The notes: generated from the sequence alone by a model not told the origin. 64,000 nucleotides of DNA from an uncultured Eubacterium sp. (GCA_934351445.1 CAKRIZ010000005.1:1-64000), one strand, 5' to 3'; shown: positions 1 to 9,108, counted from the stretch's first letter. Made by a program: numbers and translations.

Positions 1-104
1 ATTATTCCACTTGTTACAGGTGCTTCACTGCCAGTTGCTTTATCACAAGCGACGAATGACAACATGCAAATTAATACACCAAATAATACCAATACCCTTT
101 TCAT
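1..104 (-). CDS. Lipoprotein, N-terminal part only
   Basis: Only the first 34 codons lie in the window; the gene runs off the left edge. The peptide begins MKRVLVLFGVLICMLSFVAC, a textbook lipoprotein signal: two basic residues, a hydrophobic stretch and a lipobox ending in Cys20. A strong AGGAGG lies 7 nt before the ATG. The mature protein would be lipid-anchored on the outer face of the membrane. Nothing can be said of its function because the mature domain is missing. It is divergent from rpsF. Confidence 0.8.
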   Translation of the reverse strand, partial: MKRVLVLFGVLICMLSFVACDKATGSEAPVTSGI

Positions 105-243
105 AGCAATCCCTCCTTAACAATTTGTCGTTGACTTCATTATACTTTATTCGACCGTCAAAGTATAGAGAGATTTTGTAAAACTTGTCGGCTGTGAACA
201 GTAACAACTGTTACAAAAAACATCAAAAATCATATAAAAGTAC

Positions 244-272
244 TTGATTAATTACGCAAAGCATGTTAAAAT
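244..272 (+). promoter_or_regulatory. Promoter of the rpsF-ssb-rpsR operon
   Basis: TTGATT at 244-249 and TAAAAT at 267-272 with a 17-bp spacer match a housekeeping sigma-A promoter. The start of transcription would fall near 279, giving a leader of about 75 nt before rpsF. Confidence 0.65.
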
Positions 273-298
273 ACTTTCTCGTGAACTATGTTTCCTTG

Positions 299-327
299 CT
301 CACTCCATCATCCGATTGGAGAGTGGG
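299..327 (+). promoter_or_regulatory. Possible S6:S18 autoregulatory leader hairpin
   Basis: The rpsF leader can fold CACTC and CCA against TGG and GAGTG with a small bulge, leaving an apical loop containing CCG. rpsF leaders in many bacteria carry a hairpin with a conserved CCG that is bound by the S6:S18 complex. The match here is by position and loop content only; I did not check it against a covariance model. Confidence 0.35.
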
Positions 328-353
328 CCAGAGACCAAAAGGAGGTAAAAACG

Positions 354-644
354 ATGCACAATTATGAATTAGCACTCATTGTGAATGCCAAGATCGAAGA
401 CGATGCAAGAACCGCTACCGTAGAGAAGGCAAAAGAGTATATTACTCGTGCCGGCGGAACCATCACAGACGTTGAGGATTGGGGCAAGAAGAAGTTAGCT
501 TATGACATCCAGAAGATGAGCGAGGGCTTCTATTACTTCATTCACTTTGATGCAGAGGCTACCGTGCCTGCGGAAGTTGAAAGCAATGTCCGTATTATGG
601 ACAACGTTCTTCGTTTCTTGTGTGTAAGAACAGACGAGAAATAG
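354..644 (+). CDS. rpsF: Ribosomal protein bS6
   Basis: A 96-residue protein of the normal S6 length, beginning MHNYELALIVNAKIEDD and containing the typical DWGKKKLAYDIQKMSEGFYY stretch. It binds the 30S central domain together with S18. The open frame extends upstream to 288, but the AGGAGG at 340-345 sits 8 nt before ATG 354, so 354 is the start. First gene of the rpsF-ssb-rpsR operon. Confidence 0.95.
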   Translation: MHNYELALIVNAKIEDDARTATVEKAKEYITRAGGTITDVEDWGKKKLAYDIQKMSEGFYYFIHFDAEATVPAEVESNVRIMDNVLRFLCVRTDEK

Positions 645-658
645 AATAGGAGAACCGA

Positions 659-1108
659 ATGAATAAGGTTATTTTGATGGGTCGTCTGACCCGTGACCCC
701 GAAGTGCGTTATACACAAGGGGAGAATGCAACAGCAGTTGCAAGATATACGTTAGCAGTAGACAGACGGATGAGCCGCAACAATCAGAATGGCGATCAGA
801 CCGCTGATTTTATTCAGTGTGTTGCGTTTGGTCGTTCCGGAGAGTTCGCAGAGAAATATTTTCATAAGGGAACGAAGATAGTTGTGACAGGCAGAATCCA
901 GACCGGATCTTATACAAACAAGGACGGGCAGCGTGTGTACACGACAGATGTTGTAGTAGAGGATCAGGAGTTTGCCGAGAGTAAGAGTGCTGCCGCGCAG
1001 AATAACGGTGGAGGATTTGCTCCTGCTGACAGACCGTCACCCAGTGATGCTGGAGACGGCTTCATGAATATCCCTGAGGGTATTGATGAGGAATTACCAT
1101 TTAATTAA
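659..1108 (+). CDS. ssb: Single-stranded DNA-binding protein
   Basis: A 149-residue SSB. The N-terminal OB fold (about residues 1-105) starts MNKVILMGRLTRDPEVRYT and has FIQCVAFG and GRIQTGSYTNKDG. A Gly/Pro-rich linker follows, and the protein ends in the acidic tip GIDEELPFN, the docking tail for replication and repair partners. It lies 14 nt after rpsF, in the usual order between the S6 and S18 genes. Confidence 0.95.
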   Translation: MNKVILMGRLTRDPEVRYTQGENATAVARYTLAVDRRMSRNNQNGDQTADFIQCVAFGRSGEFAEKYFHKGTKIVVTGRIQTGSYTNKDGQRVYTTDVVVEDQEFAESKSAAAQNNGGGFAPADRPSPSDAGDGFMNIPEGIDEELPFN

Positions 1109-1166
1109 GACATATTTCCCGGATGTATTTGTCTGGGAAGACCAATAATATAGGAGGTAGAGAGCT

Positions 1167-1427
1167 ATGCCTTACAACAAGAGTGACAGAGACGGCGCTC
1201 CGGCAAAGAGACGCCCGATGCACAGAAGAAAAAAAGTATGTGTATTCTGTGGAAAAGACAATGTGATCGATTACAAGGATACAAATAAGTTAAAGAGATA
1301 TATCTCTGAGAGAGGTAAGATCCTTCCCAGAAGAATCACCGGAAACTGTGCAAAGCATCAGCGTGCACTGACCGTTGCTATCAAGAGAGCACGTCACGTA
1401 GCATTGATGCCTTACGTTCAGGAGTAA
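1167..1427 (+). CDS. rpsR: Ribosomal protein bS18
   Basis: An 86-residue S18 with the usual basic N-terminus and a [17 protein letters not shown] segment. The two cysteines (CVFC) and the Cys in [10 protein letters not shown] suggest a zinc-type variant. AGGAGG lies about 10 nt before the ATG. The operon ends at the strong hairpin that follows. Confidence 0.95.
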   Translation: MPYNKSDRDGAPAKRRPMHRRKKVCVFCGKDNVIDYKDTNKLKRYISERGKILPRRITGNCAKHQRALTVAIKRARHVALMPYVQE

Positions 1428-1453
1428 ATATCAGGAGCCACAACGAATGGCAT

Positions 1454-1490
1454 AAAAAAACGGGCTATCTGCATGATAGCCCGTTTTTTT
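1454..1490. terminator. Bidirectional terminator
   Basis: AACGGGCTATC and GATAGCCCGTT form an 11-bp stem with a 5-nt loop, with A and T runs on both sides. It serves the rpsR operon on the plus strand and the convergent gene ending at 1489 on the minus strand. Confidence 0.9.
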
Positions 1491-2385
1491 AAATTTTCAT
1501 CAATTTACGCTTTTTCGCAGTAAATTCTTCTTCTGTAATCAGTCCCTGATCGAGCAGCTCTTTATAGCGCTTGATCTCTGTTATGGGATCGACCTGCTTT
1601 GCGGCAGCATTCCCATTTTTTACGCCTTTGCTTGCCCCGGCATCGCCGGTCAGCTCGGGGGCATCCGGAAAAGCAATCCGTTTGATAGAAGTCGCAAGTT
1701 CTTCCATGAGCTTCACGTTGGAATGATAACGATCCAGATAGGTGTTTACATCAGGATAGCTATTGTCAAAGCTCGGCGCACCCATATCTGCCTTGAATGT
1801 TGTCCAATACGGATGATCAAACTTGATTGTAATCACAAAGTTCTTGAACGGCTCCGGAATGTTGAACATAAGGCGGGAGTGATAATCCGGATCTCTCCGC
1901 TCCCGTTCACGTTCCATCTCTGCCTGCATGCGGTATTGGTCGATCTGAGGTGCCATTGCCCTCACGCGGGATGGTACATTACTCGGATGGTGGCGCATAC
2001 CCTTGGCGCTGCCCTGAATCAGTGGTGACTCGTCCTGTTTAATCATAAAGGACTTGATCTGGCTTCCTTCAAAGATTGTCTTACCAAGATGTTTATCCAT
2101 GCATAGAAGATTATGTTTGAAGTCAAACATGAATTTTGTGTCAAACCAGCCAAAGTCGATCTGTTTCGATACCTGAAACTGGTCTTTCAGTTTGGCATTT
2201 TCCTCTCGGAATGCCCGATAAGCACAGAAATCGTCAAGACTCATATTCTTTAAGACTTCTTCCGGGACATCTACCATCCCATAGCAGTCGTTGCATACCA
2301 GATGTCCATCAACCTTCCACGGAAAGATCGCTTTTACTTTGCCCCCGCAGATCGCACATGGTTCTTTTTTACCGAATAATCCCAT
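1489..2385 (-). CDS. Zinc-ribbon (DUF4428-like) and SHOCT domain protein
   Basis: A 298-residue cytoplasmic protein. The N-terminus has two CxxC pairs (CAICGGK at about 9 and CNDCYG at about 30), as in DUF4428-type zinc ribbons. The C-terminus (about residues 265-298) is a SHOCT motif, with DPITEIKRYKELLDQGLITE and EEFTAKKRKLM. The middle is uncharacterised. The frame opens at 2391, but AGGAGG is only 2 nt from that ATG and 8 nt from the ATG at 2385, so 2385 is preferred. SHOCT domains are common in oligomeric or phage-resistance-linked proteins, but the role here is unknown. Confidence 0.75.
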   Translation of the reverse strand: MGLFGKKEPCAICGGKVKAIFPWKVDGHLVCNDCYGMVDVPEEVLKNMSLDDFCAYRAFREENAKLKDQFQVSKQIDFGWFDTKFMFDFKHNLLCMDKHLGKTIFEGSQIKSFMIKQDESPLIQGSAKGMRHHPSNVPSRVRAMAPQIDQYRMQAEMERERERRDPDYHSRLMFNIPEPFKNFVITIKFDHPYWTTFKADMGAPSFDNSYPDVNTYLDRYHSNVKLMEELATSIKRIAFPDAPELTGDAGASKGVKNGNAAAKQVDPITEIKRYKELLDQGLITEEEFTAKKRKLMKI

Positions 2386-2437
2386 AGACATTGCCTCCTA
2401 GCGATAACATATATGACTGAATACGAACATTCATATT

Positions 2438-2767
2438 TTAGATGTCAAGCTCTGCCTTGACATCAGCAACCCAGTCTTCCACAGTGCCATACCACTCAAT
2501 CATCTGGTCCAGCTTCTCCTGGTCGATGTCCTCATCGCTTTCAAGTAATGCCTGATGCTGGTTCAATACATCGGCCATCTCATTCATCGTATCAAATACA
2601 TCCTGTGCATATGCATCGGGATTGGCGTTGATGGCATCTGCTACTTCATTAAAATCATCGCTTGCCTTGTTGTAAGCATCGATGGCAGGCTGTTTGTCTG
2701 CGCCTCCGCAGCCTATCATAGTTGCGGATATTGCCAGTGCCAGTAATAAAGTTGTTATTTTTTTCAT
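2438..2767 (-). CDS. Small lipoprotein of unknown function
   Basis: A 109-residue secreted lipoprotein. The signal MKKITTLLLALAISATMIGC ends in a lipobox Cys20. The mature part is acidic and helical, rich in Asp, Glu and Ala, with no recognised domain. GAGGAGG lies 9 nt before the ATG. It is divergent from the Ig-like secreted protein at 2964 and shares an intergenic region holding a direct repeat. Confidence 0.8.
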   Translation of the reverse strand: MKKITTLLLALAISATMIGCGGADKQPAIDAYNKASDDFNEVADAINANPDAYAQDVFDTMNEMADVLNQHQALLESDEDIDQEKLDQMIEWYGTVEDWVADVKAELDI

Positions 2768-2838
2768 AAATCATTTCCTCCTCTGATTCATATTGGATAC
2801 ACCTATTATAGTATTTTTTGGATGCAAATTAGGCTGGC

Positions 2839-2874
2839 AGCGCGAATGGTAGATATATAGCGCGAATGGTAGAT
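2839..2874 (+). repeat. Tandem direct repeat, candidate operator
   Basis: AGCGCGAATGGTAGAT occurs twice, at 2839-2854 and 2859-2874, a 20-bp period. The second copy ends 20 bp before the TATAAT at 2895. Read on the minus strand each copy contains TACCATTCGC, which resembles the direct-repeat half-sites used by LytTR-family regulators. The regulator is not identified. Confidence 0.7.
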
Positions 2875-2891
2875 GATGGAAGAAAAAAATC

Positions 2892-2900
2892 TGGTATAAT
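2892..2900 (+). promoter_or_regulatory. Extended -10 promoter element
   Basis: TGGTATAAT is an extended -10 (TGnTATAAT). There is no good -35, which fits a promoter needing an activator at the direct repeats just upstream. It would drive the secreted protein at 2964. Confidence 0.6.
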
Positions 2901-2963
2901 AAAAGCATGCGAAGGGCGTTGTCAGCCGGATGCATATATTAAGGAAGAAATGAGGTATGAAAC

Positions 2964-3590
2964 ATGGAAAACAAAAGAACTCAGATCATGAAGCGTGTTG
3001 CGATGTTTGTACTTGCAGTGGCAGTATTATTCACAACCGTATCAATGCCGGTGCCGGCAAAGGCGGCAGACCAGTCAAATGGATTTATTGTAGCTTCGTA
3101 TACCATGGTAAAGGGTGAGAAGTGGACATTGGTTCTCCATAATGCAGGAGACAATGCGAGACCTGTTTACAAGACGAATAAGAAAGCAGTAGCTGCCGTC
3201 AATAAGAATGGTGTTGTAACTGCAAAGAAGCCCGGAAATGCAGTGATTACTGTTACCTGGAAAGAGGGAAAAGACACTTATCAGGCGAAGGCAAAGATTA
3301 AAGTAAAGAAGTCTATCACATATGCAGAGGCAATTAAGCGTGTAAATACGGAACTGAATCTGTTATATGATTATGCTTGTTATTTTGCAGAGACAAATGG
3401 CTGGCTGGATAATGACGAAGCAGTAGAGTATCTGAATGCATGTGCAGATGCGGTCAACGATGCCAATACGGTTGTGGCAGATATCGATTCTTATAGTGAT
3501 GAAGATATCGAAGAAGTGCTGGAAGAGATCGAAGCGATGGTAACTACAATGGATGAAGTATTACCGTATTTAACGCAGCCGAATGCATAA
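2964..3590 (+). CDS. Secreted protein with Ig-like (Big2) domain
   Basis: A 208-residue exported protein. Residues 1-34 form a signal peptide ending VPAKAA. Residues about 40-117 look like a bacterial Ig-like group 2 domain (NKKAVAAVNKNGVVTAKKPG, then AKIKVKK). The C-terminal 90 residues are acidic and helical (TYAEAIKRVNTELNLLYDY onward) and unrecognised. The start is supported by GAGG 8 nt upstream. Probably a cell-surface or released protein. Confidence 0.8.
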   Translation: MENKRTQIMKRVAMFVLAVAVLFTTVSMPVPAKAADQSNGFIVASYTMVKGEKWTLVLHNAGDNARPVYKTNKKAVAAVNKNGVVTAKKPGNAVITVTWKEGKDTYQAKAKIKVKKSITYAEAIKRVNTELNLLYDYACYFAETNGWLDNDEAVEYLNACADAVNDANTVVADIDSYSDEDIEEVLEEIEAMVTTMDEVLPYLTQPNA

Positions 3591-3629
3591 AATCATCTTT
3601 TTAGGTGAAGGAATAAAATTGGGGTAACG

Positions 3630-3662
3630 AAAAACGCTCGGACAAATGTCCGAGCGTTTTTT
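3630..3662. terminator. Bidirectional terminator
   Basis: AAAACGCTCGGAC and GTCCGAGCGTTTT pair over 13 bp around a 4-nt loop, with A and T tracts on both sides. It sits between the convergent gene ending at 3590 and dnaB. Confidence 0.9.
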
Positions 3663-3714
3663 ATGGGGTGCCTTGCGGCGGGTCGCTTCTGCGAGCAGGA
3701 TTCTTTTTAAAAAA

Positions 3715-5055
3715 TTAGCGTTCCATATTGGCAAATTTGGTGTATTCCGGCAGCCAGACGAGATTGACGGTTCCGATCGGACCGTTTCTCTGTTTGGCAA
3801 TAATGATCTCTGCGATACCTTTATCTTCGGTATCTTTATTATAGTAGTCATCACGATAGATAAACATCACGACATCGGCATCCTGCTCGATCGCACCGGA
3901 TTCACGCAGATCGGAAAGCATCGGACGATGATCCGGGCGCTGCTCGACGGCACGCGAGAGCTGGGACAGCGCGACTACCGGTACATTGAGCTCTCTGGCA
4001 AGTCCTTTTAGTGAACGTGAGATATCAGAGATCTCCTGCTGTCTGGAGTCTGAGGATCTGCCGCCACTGCCACTCATGAGCTGTAAATAGTCGATGATGA
4101 TGAGCTTCAGATCATGCTCTAGTTTATATTTTCGACATTTGCTGCGCAGCTCAGAGATGGAGATGCCGGGTGTATCGTCGATAATGAGCTTGGACTGTCC
4201 GATGGTTCCGGCTCCCTCAATCAGGTTTTCCCAATCGGTATCGGATAGATTACCGGAACGCAGCTTCTGTGCATCCACGCGGGATTCCAACGAAAACAGA
4301 CGGTTTACAAGCTGTGCCTTTGACATCTCAAGACTAAAGATCGCTGTACATAGGTTACTGTGAAAAGCCACATGCTGTGCGATATTCAATACAAACGCAG
4401 TCTTTCCCATGGAGGGACGTGCTGCCACGAGTACGAGATCAGACGGCTGCAGACCGGCAGTCTTATAATCAAGGTCAAGAAAACCGGTCGCAATTCCGGT
4501 CACGGATCCTTGTGTTTTAGATGCCTTTTCTATTTTGTCAAGCGCTTCCAGAACGACATCCTTGATCGGGACATAGTCGCCACCACCGCGGTTTTGCAGC
4601 AGATCAAAGATCTTTTTCTCTGTCTGCTCTAAAAGAACCGTGGTAGTCTCGCTGCCCTGGTAACAGTCATTGGTGATCTCCTCCGTCGTGCGGATCATAC
4701 GGCGCAGCATCGCTTTATCTTTGACGATTTCTGCATAATATTTGGCATTTGCCGAGGTCGGCACTGCGTCTACGAGATCACGCACATACTCCAGAGAACT
4801 GATCTCCGGAGGTACGTTCATCTCTTTTAATTTATTCTGAAGTGTGACCAGATCCACCGGCTCACGATTGTTGAACAAGTCAACCATTGCCTCGAAGAGA
4901 GTGCCATACTGCTGATGGTAAAAATCTTCTTTGACCAGCAATTCCGATGCGACAAGGATCGCGTCACGATCCATGATCATAGATCCAATCAGTGATTGTT
5001 CCGCTTCGAGCGAATTGGGCATAGTACGCTTAATGAGCGTTTCTTCTGCTGGCAT
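3715..5055 (-). CDS. dnaB: Replicative DNA helicase
   Basis: A 446-residue DnaB. The N-terminal domain (about 10-110) begins NSLEAEQSLIGSMIMDRDAI. The RecA-like domain has Walker A in ARPSMGKTAFVLN, a Walker B region at LKLIIIDYLQLMSG, and the SQLSRAVEQRPDHRP and SDLRESGAIEQDAD motifs. It unwinds DNA at the fork as a hexamer. It is the last gene of the gdpP-rplI-dnaB operon, 6 nt after rplI, with GAGGGG 9 nt before the ATG. Confidence 0.97.
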   Translation of the reverse strand: MPAEETLIKRTMPNSLEAEQSLIGSMIMDRDAILVASELLVKEDFYHQQYGTLFEAMVDLFNNREPVDLVTLQNKLKEMNVPPEISSLEYVRDLVDAVPTSANAKYYAEIVKDKAMLRRMIRTTEEITNDCYQGSETTTVLLEQTEKKIFDLLQNRGGGDYVPIKDVVLEALDKIEKASKTQGSVTGIATGFLDLDYKTAGLQPSDLVLVAARPSMGKTAFVLNIAQHVAFHSNLCTAIFSLEMSKAQLVNRLFSLESRVDAQKLRSGNLSDTDWENLIEGAGTIGQSKLIIDDTPGISISELRSKCRKYKLEHDLKLIIIDYLQLMSGSGGRSSDSRQQEISDISRSLKGLARELNVPVVALSQLSRAVEQRPDHRPMLSDLRESGAIEQDADVVMFIYRDDYYNKDTEDKGIAEIIIAKQRNGPIGTVNLVWLPEYTKFANMER

Positions 5056-5061
5056 ACAATC

Positions 5062-5508
5062 TTACCCCTCTGATACATGTACAGAAAAAGTACCGGTGAC
5101 CTGAGGATGGAGCTTGATCTGTATCTCATAGGTTCCGAGTGATTTGATGGGATCCTTTAAGATCATTTTCTTTTTATCCAGCTCAAGACCCAACTGCTTT
5201 TTGGCAGCTTCTGCAATCTCTTTGGTAGAGATGGAACCGAATGTCCTGCCGCCTTCTCCGGCCTTCATCTTCACTTCTACCTTTTTATCTTTGAGTTCTT
5301 CAGCAAAGTTTTTGGCAGCTTCCAGATTTTCCTGGGCGACCTTTTCTGCATGTTGATTTTGCAGTTTGAGATCGTTTAAGTTTTTACTGGTTGCCTCCAG
5401 ACCAAGTTTCTTGGGTAAGATCATGTTTCTGGCATAGCCGTCGCTGACGTTTACGATCTCCCCCTTTTTTCCAAGTGATTTTACATCTTCTAATAAAATG
5501 ATTTTCAT
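5062..5508 (-). CDS. rplI: Ribosomal protein bL9
   Basis: A 148-residue L9 of normal length, with the N-terminal globular part [19 protein letters not shown], a long charged connecting helix (about 40-75), and a C-terminal domain containing [15 protein letters not shown]. Its ATG overlaps the gdpP stop codon (ATGA), so the two are translationally coupled. Confidence 0.96.
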   Translation of the reverse strand: MKIILLEDVKSLGKKGEIVNVSDGYARNMILPKKLGLEATSKNLNDLKLQNQHAEKVAQENLEAAKNFAEELKDKKVEVKMKAGEGGRTFGSISTKEIAEAAKKQLGLELDKKKMILKDPIKSLGTYEIQIKLHPQVTGTFSVHVSEG

Positions 5509-7556
5509 ACTTTTATGTCTCCTTCCTCTATCATCTTATCGATTGTCTGCTGAAGCATATGTTTTACTTCAGTGATCGTATAATGCTCTAATTGTGCGCC
5601 TGCGATTGTCAGGTGTCCACCACCGCCCAGTGCCTCCATGATGAGCTGTACATTGATTTCATCAATAGAACGCGAACTGATGTAGATTTTTCCGTTATAA
5701 TCGGTAAGGACAAAAGATGCCTTGATACCGGTGATATTCAGCAATTCGTTTGCAGCCTGTGCGCCAACGATTGTCGGGCTCTCAATGTGCTCTGCCGGAC
5801 AGACAGATATTGCAAATGCATCCCGGTAGACCTCTGCGTGCCGTACTACTTCTGCGCGGGCCTTGTAGTCATTCATGTCATTGCGCAGCATCTTGCGGAC
5901 GCGGGTTACTTCTGCACCGCAGCGCTTCAGGTAAGCGGCAGCTTCAAAAGTCCGCACACCGGTCTTGGCCATAAAGTTGTTTGTATCAATGAGGATGCCT
6001 GCATAGAGGCTGTCAGCTTCTTGGGAAGCCAGCTTGATACCTTCGGTAAAATACTGTAATACCTCTGCGACCATTTCGCAGGCAGAGGATGCATACGGTT
6101 CAATATAGGACAGCACAGGGTTCTCAATCGTGTCACTTGTTTGTCTGTGATGGTCAAAAACGACAATATTTTTTGTCATTTTCAGTATTTCCGGACATTC
6201 TGTGTTGCCAGGCCGGTTGGTATCCACGACCATGACAACCGTGTTGGGTGTGCAGACTTCGATGGCCTGTTCACGTGTCAGAAACATATCGGCTTCATAA
6301 CCGTTTGCTTCGGTAAAACGTTCGCGGAACGGCCGCAGAGTAGAACTGACCGTATTCAATACAATCTGAACTTTCTTATCAAGTGTGCGGGCCGCACAAT
6401 AGATGCCGATTGCGGCACCAAAGGAATCCATGTCGCTGATCTGGTGCCCCATGATGATGACACGTTCCTTGCTTTCAATAATGCCGCGCAGTGCATGTGC
6501 CTTCACACGGGCTTTGACACGGGTATTCCGCTCCACCTGCTGAGCTTTTCCGCCGAAGTAGGTGACTTTCTCGCCTTCACGGAGTACGACCTGGTCACCG
6601 CCACGCCCGAGCGCGAGATCGATCGCCATGCGGGAGTATTCATTGTTCTGACTGTAGCTGGCGGCAGTATCGCCGATACCGATACTGAGTGTGACGGCCA
6701 TAGTGTTGCCGACCTTCACGGTTTTCACATCCTCGAGTAGGCTGAATTTGTCAGCTTTGAGTGTTTTCAGATGCTCATGGCGGAACACGATAAAATATTT
6801 GTCATGATCGGTCTTGCGCACGAGTGCATCCACTTTTGAAAAATAGGTGTTGACTTTGCGGTCGATCAGGGCAACGAGCAGAGAACGCTTGACATCCTCA
6901 ATGCTCTCGAGTGCTTCGTCATAATTATCGATGTATACTTGTGCAACGACCATTTTCTGATCTTCATTTTCCTGTATACAGCGATTAAGTTCTGTTTCAT
7001 CAAAGAAGTAGATGGCGGTCAGATAGTTGCGGTCGGTGCCCGTCTCGAGTATCTGTGTGTCATTTAAGATTCCGCTAAAATAAATACGGTGCATGGAGAC
7101 GCGCAGATGATAATCTTCTAAGGGGAGCGCCAGCTCCAGGGTGTCCTCACTCTGTAACAGTTCTTTCGTGATCGAAGGGAACACGGATGTGATAGACTTG
7201 TGATAATTTTTATCTTTACCTGTCAGTTCTGTGAACTGATTGTTGACCCAGAGCAGCTTGCCGTTGTAATCGACTAGTGCATAGGCGATCTCAAATTCGT
7301 TCAGCAGTTTTTTCTGTACGGTGCCATACTGTGTTGCAAAATTGATGAGTTCATTGACCAGAAGTGGTTTGCACCGGAAATATAACACAAACATCGTGAT
7401 TGTATAGACTCCGGTAAAGAGGGTCATGCAAACTCCTAGATTCCTGTTGTAAAAATAACACGGAATATTCAGCAGTACCAGCAGAATAGACAAGTATAGA
7501 GGTGCGCACAGGTAAAAACGCAGCCTGCCCTTAAATTTAATCGAACGATTACTCAT
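5505..7556 (-). CDS. gdpP: GdpP, membrane-bound c-di-AMP phosphodiesterase
   Basis: A 683-residue protein, slightly longer than typical GdpP. It has two N-terminal membrane helices (about 12-60), a PAS region (about 85-165), a degenerate GGDEF domain (about 175-320), then the DHH phosphoesterase: [29 protein letters not shown] and [13 protein letters not shown]1 ends with [11 protein letters not shown]. It hydrolyses c-di-AMP to pApA and so affects cell wall and osmotic control. AGGAGG lies 4 nt before the ATG. First gene of the operon. Confidence 0.95.
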   Translation of the reverse strand: MSNRSIKFKGRLRFYLCAPLYLSILLVLLNIPCYFYNRNLGVCMTLFTGVYTITMFVLYFRCKPLLVNELINFATQYGTVQKKLLNEFEIAYALVDYNGKLLWVNNQFTELTGKDKNYHKSITSVFPSITKELLQSEDTLELALPLEDYHLRVSMHRIYFSGILNDTQILETGTDRNYLTAIYFFDETELNRCIQENEDQKMVVAQVYIDNYDEALESIEDVKRSLLVALIDRKVNTYFSKVDALVRKTDHDKYFIVFRHEHLKTLKADKFSLLEDVKTVKVGNTMAVTLSIGIGDTAASYSQNNEYSRMAIDLALGRGGDQVVLREGEKVTYFGGKAQQVERNTRVKARVKAHALRGIIESKERVIIMGHQISDMDSFGAAIGIYCAARTLDKKVQIVLNTVSSTLRPFRERFTEANGYEADMFLTREQAIEVCTPNTVVMVVDTNRPGNTECPEILKMTKNIVVFDHHRQTSDTIENPVLSYIEPYASSACEMVAEVLQYFTEGIKLASQEADSLYAGILIDTNNFMAKTGVRTFEAAAYLKRCGAEVTRVRKMLRNDMNDYKARAEVVRHAEVYRDAFAISVCPAEHIESPTIVGAQAANELLNITGIKASFVLTDYNGKIYISSRSIDEINVQLIMEALGGGGHLTIAGAQLEHYTITEVKHMLQQTIDKMIEEGDIKV

Positions 7557-7626
7557 GAATCCTCCTGAATCCTTCCTAAATATGGTTTATTCGCAGTGTG
7601 TATCTAAAAAGCTACAATTATAAAAC

Positions 7627-7635
7627 ATTATAGCA
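7627..7635 (-). promoter_or_regulatory. Promoter of the gdpP operon
   Basis: On the minus strand TGCTATAAT forms an extended -10 (7635 down to 7627). The -35 at the 17-bp position is weak (GTGAAA). It lies about 70 bp upstream of gdpP. Confidence 0.5.
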
Positions 7636-7691
7636 TATACAGAACGAATTTTCACCCCTTTTTATTTGTCGAAATATGCGATGAAAAAAGA

Positions 7692-7720
7692 TTGTACCAT
7701 GATTTCAGGTTGACTATAAT
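7692..7720 (+). promoter_or_regulatory. Promoter of the MerR-like gene
   Basis: TTGTAC (7692-7697) and TATAAT (7715-7720) with a 17-bp spacer. Transcription would start near 7727, only 4 nt before ATG 7731, which supports the TTG at 7755 as the true start. Confidence 0.65.
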
Positions 7721-7754
7721 AAAGGCATAAATGAACAAGAAGGAGGTCGATTGG

Positions 7755-8423
7755 TTGGAACAGGTACGTTATATGATTTCTGATGCCGCGAATATTGTGG
7801 CTGTGGAATCTCATGTATTACGTTACTGGGAAGATGAATTGGAGCTGACGGTACCCCGTAATGAGTTGGGGCATCGTTACTATACACAGGAGAATGTCGA
7901 TCAGTTTCTGCGTATCAAGCAACTGAAAGAAGAAGGATATCAGCTAAAGGCGATCAAGATGCTGCTGCATCAGGAAGATCAAGACGGCATCGCCCCGCAG
8001 CAGCCACAGGCAGAACATATGGCGAAGCCCACGAAGGAGCAGCCGATGAGCCTTCCGGAGCAGCCTCATCTGACGCCTCAGATGACACCTCAGATGAAGC
8101 CCCAGATCAAATCTGTGGCTGAGCAGACACAGATGTCACCGCAGGAGCGGATGGAGCAATTTCAGGATCTGATGACACGGATCGTCAGAAATGCCATGAC
8201 TGAAAATAATAAGGATCTGAGCAAAGAGATCGGAATCGATGTAGGAGACCGGGTATTGAAAGAGATGAACTATCTCATGCGTGTGCAGGATGAGCAGGAG
8301 GAAGAACGGTTTAAGAAGCTGGATGAAGCGATACGCAGTTATGGAAAACGGCAGAAGCGGTCGTTCCACCAGAAAAAGACCCGTAAGCAGAAACTAAAGA
8401 CAGCGCCGGGACTGGAGAGCTGA
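7755..8423 (+). CDS. MerR-like DNA-binding regulator
   Basis: A 222-residue protein. Residues 5-75 are a MerR-type winged helix (YMISDAANIVAVESHVLRYW, then HRYYTQENVDQFLRIKQLKE). The middle is rich in Pro, Gln and Met, with repeats such as LTPQMTPQMKPQ. The C-terminus is a charged helix and a very basic tail. An ATG occurs at 7731, but AGGAGG at 7741-7746 is 8 nt from TTG 7755, and homologues of this type begin MEQxxYMISDAA. The effector and targets are unknown. Confidence 0.8.
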   Translation: MEQVRYMISDAANIVAVESHVLRYWEDELELTVPRNELGHRYYTQENVDQFLRIKQLKEEGYQLKAIKMLLHQEDQDGIAPQQPQAEHMAKPTKEQPMSLPEQPHLTPQMTPQMKPQIKSVAEQTQMSPQERMEQFQDLMTRIVRNAMTENNKDLSKEIGIDVGDRVLKEMNYLMRVQDEQEEERFKKLDEAIRSYGKRQKRSFHQKKTRKQKLKTAPGLES

Positions 8424-8429
8424 AATAAA

Positions 8430-8456
8430 AAAGGAGACTGGATTCCAGTCTCCTTT
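8430..8456. terminator. Bidirectional terminator
   Basis: AAAGGAGACTGGA and TTCCAGTCTCCTTT form a nearly loop-free 13-bp stem between the convergent MerR-like and ferredoxin genes, with A-rich flanks. Confidence 0.8.
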
Positions 8457-8480
8457 CAATGTGCATTACTTACGAGAAGA

Positions 8481-8651
8481 TTAGCCCTCGCTGATTGCGC
8501 CTGTAGGGCATGCACCTGCGCATGTTCCGCAAGATACACATGTATCAGCGTTGATCTCATACTTGCCATCACCAGCAGAGATTGCACCTACGGGGCACTC
8601 ACCCTCACATGTTCCACAAGATACACAAGAATCATTAATTACGTATGCCAT
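8481..8651 (-). CDS. Ferredoxin with two 4Fe-4S clusters
   Basis: A 56-residue clostridial-type ferredoxin. Two CxxCxxCxxxCP motifs are seen: CVSCGTCEGECPVGAI and CVSCGTCAGACPTGAI. It carries low-potential electrons in anaerobic metabolism. The frame opens at 8675, but AGGAGG lies 8 nt before ATG 8651, which gives the usual MAYVINDSC start. Single gene. Confidence 0.95.
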   Translation of the reverse strand: MAYVINDSCVSCGTCEGECPVGAISAGDGKYEINADTCVSCGTCAGACPTGAISEG

Positions 8652-8814
8652 TGGTTTATCCTCCTTATATAACATATACTTTTTCTGATTAGCTATTGCT
8701 ATGAAGATATTTTAGTACAAATATTGTGGAAAAACAAGCAAAGCAGATCGAAAATTGTGCATAAAATCAGGTACTAGGATTAGTTATGTATAACTCCTGG
8801 GATTTTTCAGATAC

Positions 8815-8843
8815 TAGACAAGTGAACAGAAAATGTATATAAT
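8815..8843 (+). promoter_or_regulatory. Promoter of the DUF1858 gene
   Basis: TAGACA (8815-8820) and TATAAT (8838-8843) with a 17-bp spacer, about 38 bp before the start codon. Confidence 0.65.
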
Positions 8844-8881
8844 AAGTTACGGCAACTAACATGATAAAGGAGGAACAAAAA

Positions 8882-9091
8882 ATGGCTGCAACAGTGACAA
8901 AAGACACTATGATCGGCGAATTACTTCAGATAGATGAAAGCATTGCCCCGGTATTACTCGGTATCGGAATGCACTGCCTCGGATGTCCGTCTTCCCAGAT
9001 GGAGACTATCGAGCAGGCTGCAATGGTTCACGGGCTGGAGCCGCAGGCATTAGTTGACCAGATCAACACATTCTTAAAGCACGAGAAATAA
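8882..9091 (+). CDS. DUF1858 domain protein
   Basis: A 69-residue protein that is entirely a DUF1858 domain, with the pattern TMIGELLQIDESIAPVLLG and then GMHCLGCPSS. The CxxC is the conserved feature of this family, which also forms the N-terminus of ScdA-type iron-sulfur repair proteins and often accompanies hybrid-cluster proteins. The frame opens at 8861, but AAAGGAGG lies 8 nt before ATG 8882. It is monocistronic; the exact function is unknown. Confidence 0.85.
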   Translation: MAATVTKDTMIGELLQIDESIAPVLLGIGMHCLGCPSSQMETIEQAAMVHGLEPQALVDQINTFLKHEK

Positions 9092-9108
9092 AAGAAACAA
9101 TTGTAAAA

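Noticed and set aside
1109..1166. Leader hairpin before rpsR
   Set aside because: Only a 5-bp TTCCC/GGGAA pairing; too weak to call a regulatory element.
7557..7690. tRNA or riboswitch in the divergent gdpP/MerR gap
   Set aside because: AT-rich promoter DNA only; no cloverleaf or known aptamer pattern. I saw no rRNA or tRNA gene in the window.
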